Shown in pieces: positions 46,255 through 55,588 of a stretch of 64,000 bases of DNA. The notes below the pieces were generated by a model. The model saw nothing but the letters and a program-made list of their open reading frames with translations. It did not search any database and had not been told where the DNA came from. This DNA comes from JANNBN01 sp031430595. Its GTDB lineage: Bacteria > Actinomycetota > Acidimicrobiia > Acidimicrobiales > JANYDT01. How positions within the stretch are numbered: the stretch's first letter is position 1; each line of letters begins with the position of its first letter. The stretch is taken from contig JANPBU010000007.1 of assembly GCA_031430595.1 (NCBI GenBank), forward strand, positions 124,001 to 188,000, read 5' to 3'. Both the position numbers and the translations under genes were made by a program.

Positions 46255-48969
46255 GTGATCTTCGATGGTTTTGCCCGGCAACTTCCCGATACCGACCCCA
46301 GCGAGACGCAAGAGTGGCTTGATTCGCTCGACGCAATCGTTGACGCCCACGGAAAAACCCGTGCCCAAACGTTAATCAACAAGTTATTGGCCCGTGCGCG
46401 CGAGTTGCAAATTGGCCTTCCTGCCCTCACCTCGACTCCCTACATCAACTCGATTTCGCCTGACCAAGAACCATGGTTTCCAGGCGACGAAACGATGGAA
46501 CGTCGCATCCGCGCCGTCATTCGTTGGAACGCCATGTCGATGGTGGTTCGCGCCAACCATAAATCAGAAGGCATCGGCGGACACCTAGCGACGTATGCGT
46601 CAAGTGCTTCACTGATCGAAGTTGGCTTTAATCACTTCTTCAAGGGCAAAGACGACGGCGGCTCTGGCGACCAAATCTATTTCCAAGGCCATGCGTCTCC
46701 CGGAATTTATGCACGCGCATTTCTCGAAGGTCGCCTCGACGAGCAGCAACTCGACAATTTCCGTATGGAAGTTGGCGGTCACGGTCTGTCGTCGTATCCG
46801 CATCCACGACTTATGCCCGACTTTTGGGAATTTCCGACCGTGTCGATGGGCCTTGGCCCCATCAATGCCATCTACCAGGCACGGTTCAATAGGTACCTTC
46901 TCAATCGTCGAATTGCCGACACGTCAAAGTCGAAGGTGTGGGCGTTTCTTGGTGACGGAGAAACGGACGAGCCTGAATCACTCGGTGCGCTCTCGCTCGC
47001 TGGCCGCGAACAACTCGACAATCTCATCTTCGTTGTTAACTGCAACCTGCAGCGCCTTGATGGGCCAGTACGCGGTAACGGCAAGATCATTCAGGAACTC
47101 GAAACCGTGTTTCGTGGTGCCGGATGGAACGTCATCAAGGTGGTGTGGGGTTCAAAGTGGGATGCCCTTATCGCCAAAGATAAGGATGGCGTACTGCTGA
47201 ACAAGATGGCCAATACCGTCGACGGAGAATTTCAGAAGTACTCGGTTGAGTCAGGCGCTTACATCCGCGAACACTTCTTCGGGCCCGACCCGCGCCTTCG
47301 TAAGCTTGTAGAGCATCTCAGCGACGATGACCTTCGTAACCTCCCTCGCGGCGGGCACGACTATCACAAGATGTTTGCCGCCTACAAAGCTGCTTCAGAG
47401 CATGTTGGTCAACCAACGGTGATTCTGGCAAAAACTGTGAAGGGCTGGACACTTGGGCCCGATGTTGAGGGTCGTAACTCGACGCATCAAATTAAGAAGC
47501 TCGATAAAGAGTCAATGATGCGGGTACGCGGCCGGCTTCACCTTGAAGACCTCATTCCTGAGTCGGCATTTGAAGGCGAAGACCCACCGTATGTGCGCTT
47601 TGCACCTGACTCGCCAGAGTACGAGTACCTGATGGGTCGCCGCCGGGCACTCGATGGCTCGGTACCCAAGCGGGTAGTTAAGCCTCGCCCGCTCGTCACA
47701 CCTTCGTTCGAATCACCAGCATTTGCTGAGTTTGTTGGTGGGTCGAAGGGTGTTGCCGTATCTACCACGATGGTATTTGCACGTATCATTCGGTCCCTAC
47801 TTCGAGACGCCACCATTGGCCAGTACGTGGTGCCGATTATTCCCGACGAAGCTCGCACCTTCGGTATGGATGGTCTCTTCAAAGAGGTCAAGATCTACGC
47901 ACCATTCGGGCAGAAGTATGAGCCCGTGGACGCCGACCTTGTGCTGTCGTATCAAGAGTCGCAGAGCGGTCAGATTCTCGAGGAAGGCATTACCGAGTCT
48001 GGTGCAATGGCCTCGTTCACCGCAGCAGGCACCGCATATGCCACGCACGGCCATCCAATGATTCCTATGTACATCTTTTATTCGATGTTCGGGTTTCAGC
48101 GCACTGGCGACTTGGCGTGGGCATTCGGTGACGCTCGCGGTCGAGGTTTCATGCTCGGCGCAACGGCTGGGCGAACCACGCTCAACGGCGAAGGTTTGCA
48201 GCACGAGGATGGCCACTCGCTAGTTTTGGCGTCGACTATTCCGAACGTGGTTACGTACGATCCTGCGTTCGCATACGAGTTAGCTGCGATTTTGGCCGAT
48301 GGTCTGGTGCGCATGTATGGCACTACCCCAGAAGACATTTTCTATTACGTCACGCTGTATAACGAGAACTATGTGATGCCGGCACTTCCGGAAGGCGTCA
48401 CGCCGCAAGACATCACGTCGGGTCTCTACCGTTTTGCCGCTGGTCCCGAGTTGCCTGATGGACGCCCCAAGGTCACGTTGATGTTCAGCGGCACCGCGTA
48501 CCGTGCTGCCCAGGAAGCGACCGAGTTGTTGGCCGCTGACTACGGGGTGTCGGCTGACTTGTGGAGTGCAACGTCGTACAAGACCCTTCGTGAAGATGCG
48601 TTGGCGACTGAGCGATGGAACCGTCTACACCCAACCGAGACCCCACGGGTTTCCGTGATTGCGTCAAAGTTGGCTAACGCCGAGGGGCCGATTGTTGCCG
48701 TCAGCGACTTTATGAAGATCGTTCCGGACCAAATCAGCCGTTTCGTGCCCGGAGGGTCTGACCGTTTCCATGTGTTGGGTACCGACGGTTACGGCCGAAG
48801 CGACACGCGTGCTGCACTGCGCCGACACTTCGAAACCGACGCAGCCAGCATTGTGGTGACGGTGCTGTACGCACTCGATCAGGCAGGTCTCATCGGATCC
48901 GAAGTTGTCGCGAAAGCTATCGCTCGCTTCGGCATCGACACCGAAGCCCCCGACCCGCGCACGGCCTAG
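46255..48969 (+). CDS. aceE: Pyruvate dehydrogenase E1, homodimeric
   Basis: A 904-residue TPP enzyme that decarboxylates pyruvate and acetylates the E2 lipoyl group. Its length matches E. coli AceE (about 887). Seen: ETQEWLDSLDAIV, RAVIRWNAMSMVVRANHKSEGIGGHLATYASSASLIEVGFNHFF, the His in QGHASPGIYARAFLEGRL, the TPP/magnesium motif GDGETDEPESLGAL followed by NLIFVVNCNLQRLDGPVRGNGKI, and the AceE-specific GRTTLNGEGLQHEDGHS. GTG start. It stands alone; the E2 and E3 it needs are at 10.5-13.4 kb. Confidence 0.95.
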   Translation: MIFDGFARQLPDTDPSETQEWLDSLDAIVDAHGKTRAQTLINKLLARARELQIGLPALTSTPYINSISPDQEPWFPGDETMERRIRAVIRWNAMSMVVRANHKSEGIGGHLATYASSASLIEVGFNHFFKGKDDGGSGDQIYFQGHASPGIYARAFLEGRLDEQQLDNFRMEVGGHGLSSYPHPRLMPDFWEFPTVSMGLGPINAIYQARFNRYLLNRRIADTSKSKVWAFLGDGETDEPESLGALSLAGREQLDNLIFVVNCNLQRLDGPVRGNGKIIQELETVFRGAGWNVIKVVWGSKWDALIAKDKDGVLLNKMANTVDGEFQKYSVESGAYIREHFFGPDPRLRKLVEHLSDDDLRNLPRGGHDYHKMFAAYKAASEHVGQPTVILAKTVKGWTLGPDVEGRNSTHQIKKLDKESMMRVRGRLHLEDLIPESAFEGEDPPYVRFAPDSPEYEYLMGRRRALDGSVPKRVVKPRPLVTPSFESPAFAEFVGGSKGVAVSTTMVFARIIRSLLRDATIGQYVVPIIPDEARTFGMDGLFKEVKIYAPFGQKYEPVDADLVLSYQESQSGQILEEGITESGAMASFTAAGTAYATHGHPMIPMYIFYSMFGFQRTGDLAWAFGDARGRGFMLGATAGRTTLNGEGLQHEDGHSLVLASTIPNVVTYDPAFAYELAAILADGLVRMYGTTPEDIFYYVTLYNENYVMPALPEGVTPQDITSGLYRFAAGPELPDGRPKVTLMFSGTAYRAAQEATELLAADYGVSADLWSATSYKTLREDALATERWNRLHPTETPRVSVIASKLANAEGPIVAVSDFMKIVPDQISRFVPGGSDRFHVLGTDGYGRSDTRAALRRHFETDAASIVVTVLYALDQAGLIGSEVVAKAIARFGIDTEAPDPRTA

Positions 48970-49528
48970 TCGCCGCTCAGGTTGATGCCAAGGTACAGGT
49001 CGCTTACAACGAAATGTGCGCCGGGGCAGGTGAGGTTGAATTCGTCATCCGGCCCGACAATTTCGTGTTGCCACGGTTGGTCTTCGCCGGTCCCTAATCG
49101 ATGCTCGATCTGCATATCGTCCTGGCGAATAAGTAGGTAGTGGCGTAGAGACCCGATCGACTTGTAGGCAACCCACTTCTCGCGACGATCACGGTCTTGT
49201 GTCGACGGTGAAAGCACCTCGGCGATCAGACAAGGGTTCTCCTCGTGGTGGGTTCCGGGAATGCTCGGATCGCACACCACCATCACGTCGGGGTAATAGG
49301 AGCCGAATCGGTCACCACCTTCATGTCGCCCATGTACGCACGACAACCATCTTGGTCGGCGAGTGGCAACAGCGTCGCAAACAGTCGGCCCGAAATGCGG
49401 TTGTGTTGGCCCGAACCACCAGTCATCATCCACATTTGTCCGCCAACCCACTCATGGCGCATGTTTCCGTCTCGTTCATCATCGAGATACTCAGATCGGC
49501 TGATGAAGTGAACCACACCTTCGCTCAT
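48966..49528 (-). pseudogene. Uma2-family (DUF820) endonuclease-like gene with a frameshift
   Basis: The first frame, from 49528, reads ISRSEYLDDERDGNMRHEWVGGQMWMM, SGQHNRISGRLFATLLPLA and YMGDMKVVTDSA, then stops. Another frame resumes at SYYPDVMVVCDPSIPGTHH, then CLIAEVLSPSTQDRDRREKWVAYKSIGSLRHYLLI. One missing base in GATTCGGCTCC near 49300 joins them into a typical Uma2 protein of about 186 residues. The PD-(D/E)xK residues (PDV and EVLS) lie in the second part. No homopolymer is present, so a natural mutation is as likely as a sequencing slip. Overlaps the aceE end by four bases. Confidence 0.8.
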
Positions 49529-49596
49529 TCAACACGTGTAGGCATTGGCCAATTGTCCAGCACTACGAGCGACCAGCCGACGGCTAGATTGAGCGC

Positions 49597-51324
49597 ATGG
49601 GCTTGTACGCCACGGCCGCAGCCACGCACGAATCAGCCGGAGAACTGCACACGCCTGTGGAACTCATTGAAGTTCTCAGTTGGGCGCCAGGGGTTGTAGC
49701 TGCAATAATGATTTTGCTTTCTCAGCTTCTCGGTCGGGCTGGGATGGCAGGTTTCGCCTTACTCAGCATCGCTACTCTCGTTGTTGCCGGAACTCTGTAC
49801 GTAGCGAGCTCGTATCTATCGAAAAGCAGGCGCTGGTTACCAGCCACACTGACTCGACGTGATGCCCTTGTTGCTTTGTCATTTCTTGCAGTCGCCATAA
49901 TTTTGGTTCGGGTCTCTCTACACGGATCAACGTTCGCCCCCGTCACGTTTAGCGTTGACCTTGCTCATCACGGTGCGGTGGTCGAGTGGATGCGGGTTCA
50001 CCAAGTCATTCCCACCGGTTCGATACCCACGCTCGGCGGACAGGCCAACTATCCGGCCGGCTCCCACACCATTACAGCTGTACTTTCGTGGCTCATCGGC
50101 CTGGCACCTTTGCAAACCATGTGGGTTGTAAGTGTCGGGCTTATCCTCAGCATTTGGTTAACCTCCGGATCTATCCTCCATTCCCTAATCGGCCCTAGCG
50201 GTAGGCCGTACTGGTTAGTTCCCATTGCAGTCTCACTGGCATGTTGGCGGTTCACACTTGGCATGATTAGCTACGACTTTTTCTTCGCCCAGCTTTTCGG
50301 AATCTGGATTGCCATGAGTTCGTTGGCTGCAATGGTTTGGTGGTCGGCGCGAAATACCCACATCGCCAACATGGTTGGGGTAGCCCTGCTCGCTTCATCG
50401 GCCTGTTTGTTTTCGTATCCACAGTCAGCGCCCATACCAATAATTGCTGTTTCGGCTCAGCTTGCAGTGGGCCGATTCAATAAGCGAACGGCCGTTGTAG
50501 GAGGAGCAGTGTTTTCTGGAGTCCTTCTTGCGGTCTTCGCCTATTCGCGTTCGACGGGTGTCGACGTTGGTTCCATCACCGGGATAGGTGAAGGCGCTCG
50601 CACCCCCATAACGATCTCAATGATTGGTGGCTGGGTCGTTCTTTGGCTCTTTCTCGTAGGGCTTTTCGAACTAGTTCGCTCACATACTAGTTCGGGGGTT
50701 CGATCCCTAATCGGCGCCATGTTGGCTCCTTCGCTGCTGGCTACGCTGTTCGCGCTGCTGCGCCTCGACATCTTCGGCGGATACCCGGTAACCGATTACC
50801 GCATCCAAAAGAACATCTATGCACTTATGCCTTTTGCCGTGATCGTTGCTTCATACGGAGTAGTTAGAGCTGCACTTTGGTGTATTGATGTTATGGCCAC
50901 TCACGAAAACGAAACGTCATTTGTTTGGAAGTGGATTCCGCCCGCCCTCGTCTCAATCGTTGTTTTTGCTTCGCTCCTCAGTCCCGCCAAACGATCTCTT
51001 CTCACCTATCCAATTGTTACAGAAGATGAGTACAAAGCAATGAGTTGGGCAACTTCTCATGCCCCCCCGAATGACGTGGGGTTGGAGTTCAGTGGCTTGA
51101 CGGGCTACCACCTGTGGTGGATGAAGTCGGGAAGGCCAGTCCTCGACCTCTACCCATCAATGGGTTCGCAAAGAAGACTCACTCGCTGGGACAATTGGCC
51201 GACGGGTCAACCTGAGCGCTTCTTAGTCTCTTCGGGACAGCTAGCTCGAAACCTGCGGAATGAACCTGGCGTGAAGGTAGCATTTCAATCCGGAGAAGCA
51301 GTTGTATTCGAGCGAACCAAATGA
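49597..51324 (+). CDS. Polytopic membrane protein, GT-C glycosyltransferase-like
   Basis: A 575-residue protein with about twelve membrane helices. The first external loop (FSVDLAHHGAVVEWMRVHQVIPTGSIPTLGGQANYPAGSHTITAVL) contains an Asp and a Tyr-Pro-x-Gly-x-His segment, reminiscent of lipid-linked-sugar glycosyltransferases and O-antigen polymerase-like proteins. A soluble C-terminal part follows (about 480-575). I cannot name the family. The next gene overlaps by four bases. First gene of the surface-glycan region. Confidence 0.7.
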   Translation: MGLYATAAATHESAGELHTPVELIEVLSWAPGVVAAIMILLSQLLGRAGMAGFALLSIATLVVAGTLYVASSYLSKSRRWLPATLTRRDALVALSFLAVAIILVRVSLHGSTFAPVTFSVDLAHHGAVVEWMRVHQVIPTGSIPTLGGQANYPAGSHTITAVLSWLIGLAPLQTMWVVSVGLILSIWLTSGSILHSLIGPSGRPYWLVPIAVSLACWRFTLGMISYDFFFAQLFGIWIAMSSLAAMVWWSARNTHIANMVGVALLASSACLFSYPQSAPIPIIAVSAQLAVGRFNKRTAVVGGAVFSGVLLAVFAYSRSTGVDVGSITGIGEGARTPITISMIGGWVVLWLFLVGLFELVRSHTSSGVRSLIGAMLAPSLLATLFALLRLDIFGGYPVTDYRIQKNIYALMPFAVIVASYGVVRAALWCIDVMATHENETSFVWKWIPPALVSIVVFASLLSPAKRSLLTYPIVTEDEYKAMSWATSHAPPNDVGLEFSGLTGYHLWWMKSGRPVLDLYPSMGSQRRLTRWDNWPTGQPERFLVSSGQLARNLRNEPGVKVAFQSGEAVVFERTK

Positions 51325-52007
51325 AATTACTGCGCATTCCAACTCGCAAAATTCTTCTAGCCGCAACCGCTTTGACGATTGTCTTTGCCAGTGTGCAGAC
51401 GATTGACCAAGGCCTAGTTCACCGCCGGTCCCCAACCGCCGAAAGCACATACCCGAGGTCAACAACCTCAGCCGTCGAGGCTGAGTTATCCGGCTACCGC
51501 AAGGAAGGCATCCGATTTACTCGAAGCCAAGAAGATGCACTTCGCCGTTTGCTCGGTCGGTGGGAAACCCGAGAAGATTTGAAATCAAACTTTTCATTGA
51601 GCGGCGGCACTGTTGACATTGTTGCTCTCGTTCGTTGGGCGCAAGGCAATGATGACCCAGATGCTTTAGCGCTTTCACTTCTTCGTCCAGACCTAAACGA
51701 AGCGGCCGCTCGGCTCGGAATCATGATTCCCGACGGTGAAGTACTCAATGTGCTTGTCCAAACTTTGGCAATGCGAAAGTCGGCCACGATCGAAGGTGGT
51801 GGATGGATATACGTGTTGCGCAACGTTTGGGTGCGACGGCCAGATATCCGAGGTCGGTTTACAGTCAACGGACGTGTTGCGGTGAGACCGCTCCTTGAAT
51901 GGGCCGCAACAGTGAATAAGTCAGACCCCGACTTCGGTGTACTTGAAAATGGCGGCCTCGATTTTCCGGTCATCCTTAACGACCTACCAAACCGTCAAAG
52001 CCCGTGA
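51321..52007 (+). CDS. Exported or membrane-anchored protein of unknown function
   Basis: A 228-residue protein with one N-terminal hydrophobic helix (ILLAATALTIVFASVQTI) and a soluble remainder. I recognise no family. Coupled to the preceding membrane protein by ATGA, so they probably act together at the cell surface. No catalytic motif seen. Confidence 0.7.
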   Translation: MKLLRIPTRKILLAATALTIVFASVQTIDQGLVHRRSPTAESTYPRSTTSAVEAELSGYRKEGIRFTRSQEDALRRLLGRWETREDLKSNFSLSGGTVDIVALVRWAQGNDDPDALALSLLRPDLNEAAARLGIMIPDGEVLNVLVQTLAMRKSATIEGGGWIYVLRNVWVRRPDIRGRFTVNGRVAVRPLLEWAATVNKSDPDFGVLENGGLDFPVILNDLPNRQSP

Positions 52008-52118
52008 GGCTAACTGGCACCGAACGCATACGATCCGCCCATTTTTGATCGTAGTGCATTGGTTGTGACAGAGCTTTGACGATTGTCGGCGTCGGTCGAG
52101 TGTTGAGATTCTGGAACT

Positions 52119-53225
52119 TCAACGCAAACGCTGAATTGCTCGATACAGCGTTTCGTACGAGGAGGCCATTGCTTCTGCAGTGAAATGCGATTCCCAACGA
52201 GCCCGGGCTGCCTGCCCCATCCTGACAGCCTTTGCTGGGTCAGCAAGCAGCATTGACACAGCCGCAGCAACTGCTGGTGCCGTCCGATCGGTCAGCAGAC
52301 CGCAATCGTTGCCGATCGCTTCGCGAATACCAGGCAGATCATTCGCCACGGTGGGGAGACCTGCTCGCATCGCCTCCAAAACGGTGACCGGCATTCCTTC
52401 GTAATCGGACGCCAAGATGAAGGCGTCAGCTGCTTCAAAATGTGGCGTGGGATCCGTGAGGCCCGTAAAGGTGACTCGATTCGCCAGTCCCAGGCGTCTC
52501 GATAGTGCTTCCACTGAGGGCTTCAGGTCACCGTCACCAACGATGGTGAGGCAGACCCTTTCGTCTAGCTTGCTGAGTGCTTCAACAATAATGTCCGCGC
52601 GCTTAGGTTTATGTAGACGAGCAACCATCACCAGCTTGAATTGATCCGTGGATGCCTCAATGCTTCGGGCAAGTGGCTCCGCAAACGCAATGCCGTTGTG
52701 GATCACGCGTCGATGTTGACGGCGACCGACCCGCAATCGGGTCGCCAGTTCCAACTCGACTGAATTCACGCAAACGACTTCGTTTCCGATGCAGCCAGCA
52801 ATCCATTCTCCGAGCAACGACTGGATGCGTTGTGCGCGAGGTGCAGCTTCTTGAAACGGCCAGCCATGTGCGGTGTACACGCTTGGGGTTCCACATCGCC
52901 GTGCAGCAATGCGCCCAAGTAGGCCACCCTTTGACGAATGGGTGTGCGTCACGTCGAATCGTTCGGCCCGTATGAGAGCTGTCAGCCGCTGAACCGCAAC
53001 TCGGTCACGACTGGGAGAGAGCGGGTGCACCAGCGAATCAATCTCACGGATCCGGACTCCTTCAATAGTGGAAACAACGGCGCTCGCCCACACCACTCCG
53101 GTCGCCACCGTGACACTATGTCCGGCTTTAATCTGTTCACGAACCAGTTCGGCAACAACGCTTTGAGCACCGCCTACATCCAGTTTGGTGATGACGTGCA
53201 GGATCTTCAGTGGCCCAGAAGTCAT
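52119..53225 (-). CDS. Glycosyltransferase family 4-like
   Basis: A 368-residue GT-B enzyme: KILHVITKLDVGGAQSVVAELVREQIKAGH (acceptor-domain glycine loop), VTHTHSSKGGLLGRIAARR, YTAHGWPF, VMVARLHKPKRADIIVEAL, DAFILASDYEGMPVTVLEAMRAGLPTVA (E-x7-E nucleotide-sugar site) and LADPAKAVRMGQAARARWE. It transfers a sugar from an NDP donor to a lipid-linked acceptor. The start overlaps the sugar-phosphate transferase stop. Confidence 0.9.
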   Translation of the reverse strand: MTSGPLKILHVITKLDVGGAQSVVAELVREQIKAGHSVTVATGVVWASAVVSTIEGVRIREIDSLVHPLSPSRDRVAVQRLTALIRAERFDVTHTHSSKGGLLGRIAARRCGTPSVYTAHGWPFQEAAPRAQRIQSLLGEWIAGCIGNEVVCVNSVELELATRLRVGRRQHRRVIHNGIAFAEPLARSIEASTDQFKLVMVARLHKPKRADIIVEALSKLDERVCLTIVGDGDLKPSVEALSRRLGLANRVTFTGLTDPTPHFEAADAFILASDYEGMPVTVLEAMRAGLPTVANDLPGIREAIGNDCGLLTDRTAPAVAAAVSMLLADPAKAVRMGQAARARWESHFTAEAMASSYETLYRAIQRLR

Positions 53226-54553
53226 CGGCCACGTCGTCTGATCACCGAACGGACGGTGCGACTAAGAATACGCAAATCCAATGATAGCGATTGGTTACGG
53301 AGGTAATACAGGTCGTACTGCAGCTTTTCGATGGCTTCGGCTTCGGTCGCCGCGTATCGATGTTTGATTTGCGCCCATCCGGTGAGGCCGGGCATCACCA
53401 GATGCCGAAGGTCATACGCTGCTTCTTTCTGGATCAACTCCTCAACGTAGTGCGGTTGTTCAGGGCGAGGACCAACCAATGAAAGTTCGCCTCGCAACAC
53501 GTTAAGGAACTGCGGCAGCTCGTCCAGATGCGCACGCCTCAGTGTTCGGCCAAACGGTGTGATGCGAGGATCGTCGGGTGAGGTCCACATCAAAGATGCC
53601 TGGTCTACACCAGCAGTCATCGTGCGAAACTTCATGATCTCGAAGAGGACCCCGTCTTGGCCAACGCGTTGTTGTGAGTAGAACAACCGACCCCGGTTCC
53701 CAAGAAGGTTGCCGATTGCTACAAACGGAATTGCCAGCGCGGCAAGGGTCAATCCAATCAGCGCTCCTACGATGTCAATGACGCGCTTGGTACGTCGATA
53801 CGTTGCATGATGAACCGTCCGAACATCAAACAGCATTGCCATCCTGGTCAGCTCTGAGAGAGACTCTTTACCGAGGTACTCCTCATAGAATTGAGCAAGG
53901 GTACGCACCTTCACTCCGCTGCGATGCAGCAGCGTGACAGCATCAACAACACGAGGAATGGCTGCAGCGTCGTCGGACAGCACTACCAGCGACGGATGGT
54001 CGGCGGCAAGAAGTTCGTGCACTGCGGCTGCCGACCCAAGACCGGAGATGTGATCTACCGTGACCGAGTCGTTGAGTTGGAAAGATCGCTCAGGTACCGG
54101 AAAATCCCGTTCGCAATCCCAGCGGAGGTTAACCTCGTCGCGGGCCGAGACCACAGCACAGACTCGTTCTTTCAGCTGCTGCTGGCGTTGTTGGCGAATC
54201 ACGACGTTGGCACAAACGAATGACCACATCGGTTGCAGTGCGGCGTTGGTCAAGATGACCCGGCGGGGAAGCAAACCGGGGAACACCGCCTGAAGGGCCA
54301 ACCACGCCCCAGTGGTGATGCCGCTAGCCAGGAGAGAACGAAGTAACGCCGGTTGGATGTCGTCAGATTCGTCGGGAATCCCGCCGATCGCAGCGATGGA
54401 AAGGTGCAGTGCTCCGAGCAAGCCATACGAAAGCAGACTGTTCTGCGTTCCAAATCTGTAGGGAACGGCCGAGAATCGGGCGTGAAACAGACCAGTGAGG
54501 AACACGAGCAGCAGTGAGCCCACCGGAAAGGCCCGAGTCACCCAACGTTGCAT
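53222..54553 (-). CDS. Polyprenyl-phosphate sugar-1-phosphate transferase (WcaJ-like)
   Basis: A 443-residue initiating transferase that loads the first sugar phosphate onto undecaprenyl phosphate. The N-terminal half has four to five membrane helices and a degenerate nucleotide-binding-like domain. The catalytic half starts at RRTKRVIDIVGALIGLTLAALAIP and shows GRLFYSQQRVGQDGVLFEIMKFRTM, DPRITPFGRTLRRAHLDELPQFLNVLRGELSLVGPRPEQP and MPGLTGWAQIKHRY. It begins glycan assembly for this cluster. Confidence 0.93.
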   Translation of the reverse strand: MQRWVTRAFPVGSLLLVFLTGLFHARFSAVPYRFGTQNSLLSYGLLGALHLSIAAIGGIPDESDDIQPALLRSLLASGITTGAWLALQAVFPGLLPRRVILTNAALQPMWSFVCANVVIRQQRQQQLKERVCAVVSARDEVNLRWDCERDFPVPERSFQLNDSVTVDHISGLGSAAAVHELLAADHPSLVVLSDDAAAIPRVVDAVTLLHRSGVKVRTLAQFYEEYLGKESLSELTRMAMLFDVRTVHHATYRRTKRVIDIVGALIGLTLAALAIPFVAIGNLLGNRGRLFYSQQRVGQDGVLFEIMKFRTMTAGVDQASLMWTSPDDPRITPFGRTLRRAHLDELPQFLNVLRGELSLVGPRPEQPHYVEELIQKEAAYDLRHLVMPGLTGWAQIKHRYAATEAEAIEKLQYDLYYLRNQSLSLDLRILSRTVRSVIRRRGR

Positions 54554-54626
54554 AGGCCAGAGGTTACGAGATCGTGGCGCCCGAGGTTTGCATGCATCGA
54601 TAACGGTCGCACTCTAAAGTCATTGT

Positions 54627-55580
54627 GTGCTGTGTTCGGACGAGAGCCAACAAACTCGACCCACAGTGGCTGTTGTTGTCCTTAGGCTTGGGTCGCATCG
54701 CCTGTCAGAAGAACTGATCGACGCATTAGAAATTCTTCGATCAGAAGCGGCCCTCATGTCAGTAGTCGTAGCCGAGAATTCGGATGGCCACCAAAGCGTT
54801 GACCTACGCGAGGCCATGGTTGATTTGACCATCCGCTTTGAGTCGAACTTGGGCTACGCCGCTGCGGTGAATGAAGCCATCCGCCAGCAAGCGTCCGCGA
54901 GCCAAGTCATCCTGGTACTCACTAGCGATGTTGCGATTCTCCGAGGCTCGTTCACATCGCTGGTGGCTGGGTTTTCTGATCCAACGATCGGGATTGTCGG
55001 ACCAGCGCTACAGACCAATACTGAAACATGGTTGGGTGGCACATGGAGCCCTATTTGGGGTTGGGCCCGTCACCAGGTCACCAATGCCCTTGCCGACGAG
55101 GCTGACACGGAACCAGTTCCTACAACCTGGGCAGACGGCTCCTGCTTGGCGATTGATCGGTCGACATACCAATTAATCGGAGGTTTTGACGAGCGGACGT
55201 TCCTATACGGCGAGGACCTTTTGTTTTGTCTGAAAACGCATCAGCTCGGAAAACGAGTCGTCATTGCCACCGATGTCGTGGTGCATCAAGAAAGTGGGAT
55301 GACCAAACGCAGTGGCGCCCACGGATATCTCCTTGTTCGAAACGAGGTGCTGGCCGCACGAGAACTTTCGAGCAAATTTGGGTTAAGGGTCATCATTACC
55401 GGGCTTGTTCGAAGTGTTCTGGAACTCAAGCGAGCTACAGCGCATGGCTCAAGGCAACATCACCTGAGGCAGAGCCTTGGCATGCTGTGGGGTGTGTTCG
55501 ACGCTTCTCGATGGCGCTATGGACCACCACCAAAGCGACTTGCCCGAATGGCCAAAATCCCAGCGATCAACAGACATTGA
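54627..55580 (+). CDS. Glycosyltransferase family 2 (rhamnosyltransferase-like)
   Basis: A 317-residue GT-A enzyme: VAVVVLRLGSHRLSEELIDALE, VVVAENSDG, RFESNLGYAAAVNEAIRQQ, VLTSDVAIL (DxD-like position reads SDV), WADGSCLAIDRSTYQLIGGFDERTFLYGEDLLFCLKTHQLG with the ED catalytic pair, and VVHQESGMTKRS. The layout matches WbbL-type rhamnosyltransferases. GTG start 54627. Transcribed alone between minus-strand genes. Confidence 0.88.
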   Translation: MLCSDESQQTRPTVAVVVLRLGSHRLSEELIDALEILRSEAALMSVVVAENSDGHQSVDLREAMVDLTIRFESNLGYAAAVNEAIRQQASASQVILVLTSDVAILRGSFTSLVAGFSDPTIGIVGPALQTNTETWLGGTWSPIWGWARHQVTNALADEADTEPVPTTWADGSCLAIDRSTYQLIGGFDERTFLYGEDLLFCLKTHQLGKRVVIATDVVVHQESGMTKRSGAHGYLLVRNEVLAARELSSKFGLRVIITGLVRSVLELKRATAHGSRQHHLRQSLGMLWGVFDASRWRYGPPPKRLARMAKIPAINRH

Positions 55581-55588
55581 CCACGGCC

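Noticed and set aside
50690..50712. GGGGGTTCGATCCC, resembling the T-arm of a tRNA
   Set aside because: It lies inside an uninterrupted membrane-protein gene and no acceptor, D-arm or anticodon stem can be assembled around it.
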